This document shows, one piece after another, positions 62,943 to 64,000 of a stretch of 64,000 nucleotides of DNA. The DNA lies in the NCBI GenBank assembly GCA_023460535.1, contig JAEWPV010000016.1, forward strand, positions 62,001-126,000. Direction: 5' to 3'. The position numbers were made by a program, and so were the translations under genes. The notes beneath the pieces are model-generated. The model had not been told where the DNA came from and did not search any database. It saw only the letters and a list, made by a program, of their open reading frames with translations. The DNA is from Bacillota bacterium. GTDB taxonomy: Bacteria; Bacillota; Clostridia; Oscillospirales; Ruminococcaceae. Position 1 is the stretch's first letter. Every line of letters begins with the position of its first letter.

Positions 62943-63225
62943 CGTGATCACTCCTCTCCCCTGTACCTTACACCAACCCCCAAGGGAACAGTCAAGCGTT
63001 TTGTAAAAAATCTGTTGGCGGCAGACACCCGGTTTAAGCACGCGGCGAGCCGGTGCAGTTGCCGCACAAACAGCACAAACGAGCAGGATGCAATTACAGC
63101 TATTATACCATATTTGTGCTATAATAAAAAACAGGAAGCATTCGGCAATATTTTGTGTGTTTTTGCAAACTAATACAGTATAAGCGTCGTTTTTGCGCGG
63201 ACGCCGGAAAGGATTTAAACGCAAT

Positions 63226-63915
63226 ATGAAGGAGACAATCTTTACAATCCCCATCAGCGAGGTTTTTGAACCTAGGGACGGTTGCCCGCTGTGCAGGATG
63301 CACGATACCTTAGAGGAGCGTGCGTTGGACGCAATTATGGGTGCTGCTATGATGGAACCGGTTATTCGGATACAAACCAACAAGCTGGGTTTTTGCGCCA
63401 CGCATTTTGACGGCATGCTGACGCGCAAGAACCGCCTGTCACTGGGGCTGATGCTGGAGAGCCACCTGAAGTCGGTACAGCAGATGTTGCCCAGCGAGCG
63501 GGAGGAGAAGGCGGGCAAGGCGGACGTGCGCAAGATAACCGAGATGTTAAGCAGCTGCTATGTGTGCGAAAAGATAGAAGGCTCGATGCAGCAGATGTTG
63601 CAAAACCTGTTTTCTCTTTACCGCAAGGAGCAAAGTTTTCGGGCTCTATATGCCAGCCAGCCCTTTGTGTGCATTCCGCACTATACCATGCTGATTCAGG
63701 GCGCGCAAAAGGCAATACCCAAAAAGGAGTTGCCCGAATTTATGTCGGTAACGGGCACGCTGGTGCGTGCAGGGCTTACCGAGATGCACGGGGATGTAGA
63801 CACCTTCTGCCGCATGTTTGACTACCGCAACGCGGGCAAAACCGAAAAATCCCCCCAGGTGAAGGTGGCGGTCGAGCGCGCGGTAAAGTTTTTAACGGCA
63901 CATACCCCAAGGTGA
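63226..63915 (+). CDS. Cysteine-rich DUF6062-like protein
   Basis: 229 residues from ATG 63226 (KETIFTIPISEVFEPRDGCP). Paired Cys/His motifs recur: CPLCRMH, FCATHFDGM, CYVCEKIE and CIPHY, arranged like two metal-binding modules. This agrees with my recollection of the DUF6062 family of Clostridia, whose function is unknown. No signal peptide. It is helical and basic at the end. ATG 63226 is chosen because GGAAAGGA lies upstream and the upstream extension is not conserved-looking. Confidence 0.7.
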   Translation: MKETIFTIPISEVFEPRDGCPLCRMHDTLEERALDAIMGAAMMEPVIRIQTNKLGFCATHFDGMLTRKNRLSLGLMLESHLKSVQQMLPSEREEKAGKADVRKITEMLSSCYVCEKIEGSMQQMLQNLFSLYRKEQSFRALYASQPFVCIPHYTMLIQGAQKAIPKKELPEFMSVTGTLVRAGLTEMHGDVDTFCRMFDYRNAGKTEKSPQVKVAVERAVKFLTAHTPR

Positions 63916-64000
63916 GTGGAAAATGGCAAAAGTAAAGGGGAAAAAACTTTGCGTATATTACAAAAACGTAAGGAAACGGTAAAATGCGGCAGCTTGCGGC

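Noticed and set aside
62943..63533. Upstream in-frame extension of the MerR gene to 504 codons
   Set aside because: It runs through the intergenic region and into the opposite-strand DUF6062-like gene. The MerR helix-turn-helix starts at 62942 with a strong ribosome binding site.
63949..64000. Start of another gene at the right edge
   Set aside because: Two possible starts (TTG 63949 and ATG 63984), each with a weak Shine-Dalgarno, but only a few codons remain in the window, too few to support a call.

Overview
The window looks like the chromosome of an anaerobic, endospore-forming member of the Clostridia, probably Oscillospiraceae/Ruminococcaceae-like. The support is a full-length SpoIIE, oxygen-sensitive NrdD/NrdG, a GTP-dependent PEP carboxykinase, a T-box riboswitch, strong AGGAGG-type ribosome binding sites, a sortase-type surface protein and moderately high G+C content. 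This placement rests on gene content only. No rRNA, tRNA, CRISPR array, transposase or prophage was recognised.

Layout: 271-4041 is a two-gene secreted/surface operon: a signal-peptide protein with three phage tail-collar-like domains, then a large discoidin/cadherin-like repeat protein ending in an IPETG sorting signal. 4173-5002 is a divergent carboxymuconolactone-decarboxylase-family gene and a frameshifted MerR gene. 5142-17037 is a long branched-chain amino acid operon, ilvB-ilvN-ilvC-ilvD-leuA-cimA-leuC-leuD-leuB. It starts with an Ile/Val/Leu-rich leader peptide and attenuator, followed by a second Val-rich candidate leader peptide. CimA suggests that isoleucine precursors come from citramalate through the same LeuCD/LeuB enzymes. 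17235-22058 holds a radical SAM protein, a hydrolase and nrdD-nrdG. 22240-23485 holds two pilin-like proteins. 23541-24551 is a tract of short repeats around a GyrI-like gene.

24714-29863 is a tightly packed run of small metabolic and repair-type enzymes: ManA, a SPL-like radical SAM protein, two GNATs, a macro domain, a methyltransferase, a NUDIX hydrolase and a DJ-1/PfpI protein. 30049-36962 (minus strand) carries pckG, tsaD-rimI-LMW-PTP and polA. 37219-43188 contains an orphan protein behind a near-consensus promoter, dusB-yjbQ, an XRE regulator, a degenerate LeuB paralogue that has lost its metal-binding and catalytic residues, a membrane protein and an LUD protein. 43434-47025 is a lipoprotein with Ca-binding-like loops followed by an OmpR/histidine kinase pair. 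47086-57806 is mostly housekeeping: DUF1385, prmC, recA-recX, rimO, pgsA, T-box-cysE-cysS, a CAP-domain lipoprotein and gltX. 57981-63915 has trmO, spoIIE, an OGG1-type glycosylase, a long MerR protein and a cysteine-rich DUF6062-like protein.

The items most worth a second look are the tandem leader peptides in front of ilvB, the LeuB-like probable pseudoenzyme, and the secreted triple-collar/adhesin operon. The Cys T-box can be read down to its specifier codon. All calls come from reading the sequence and were not checked by database search.
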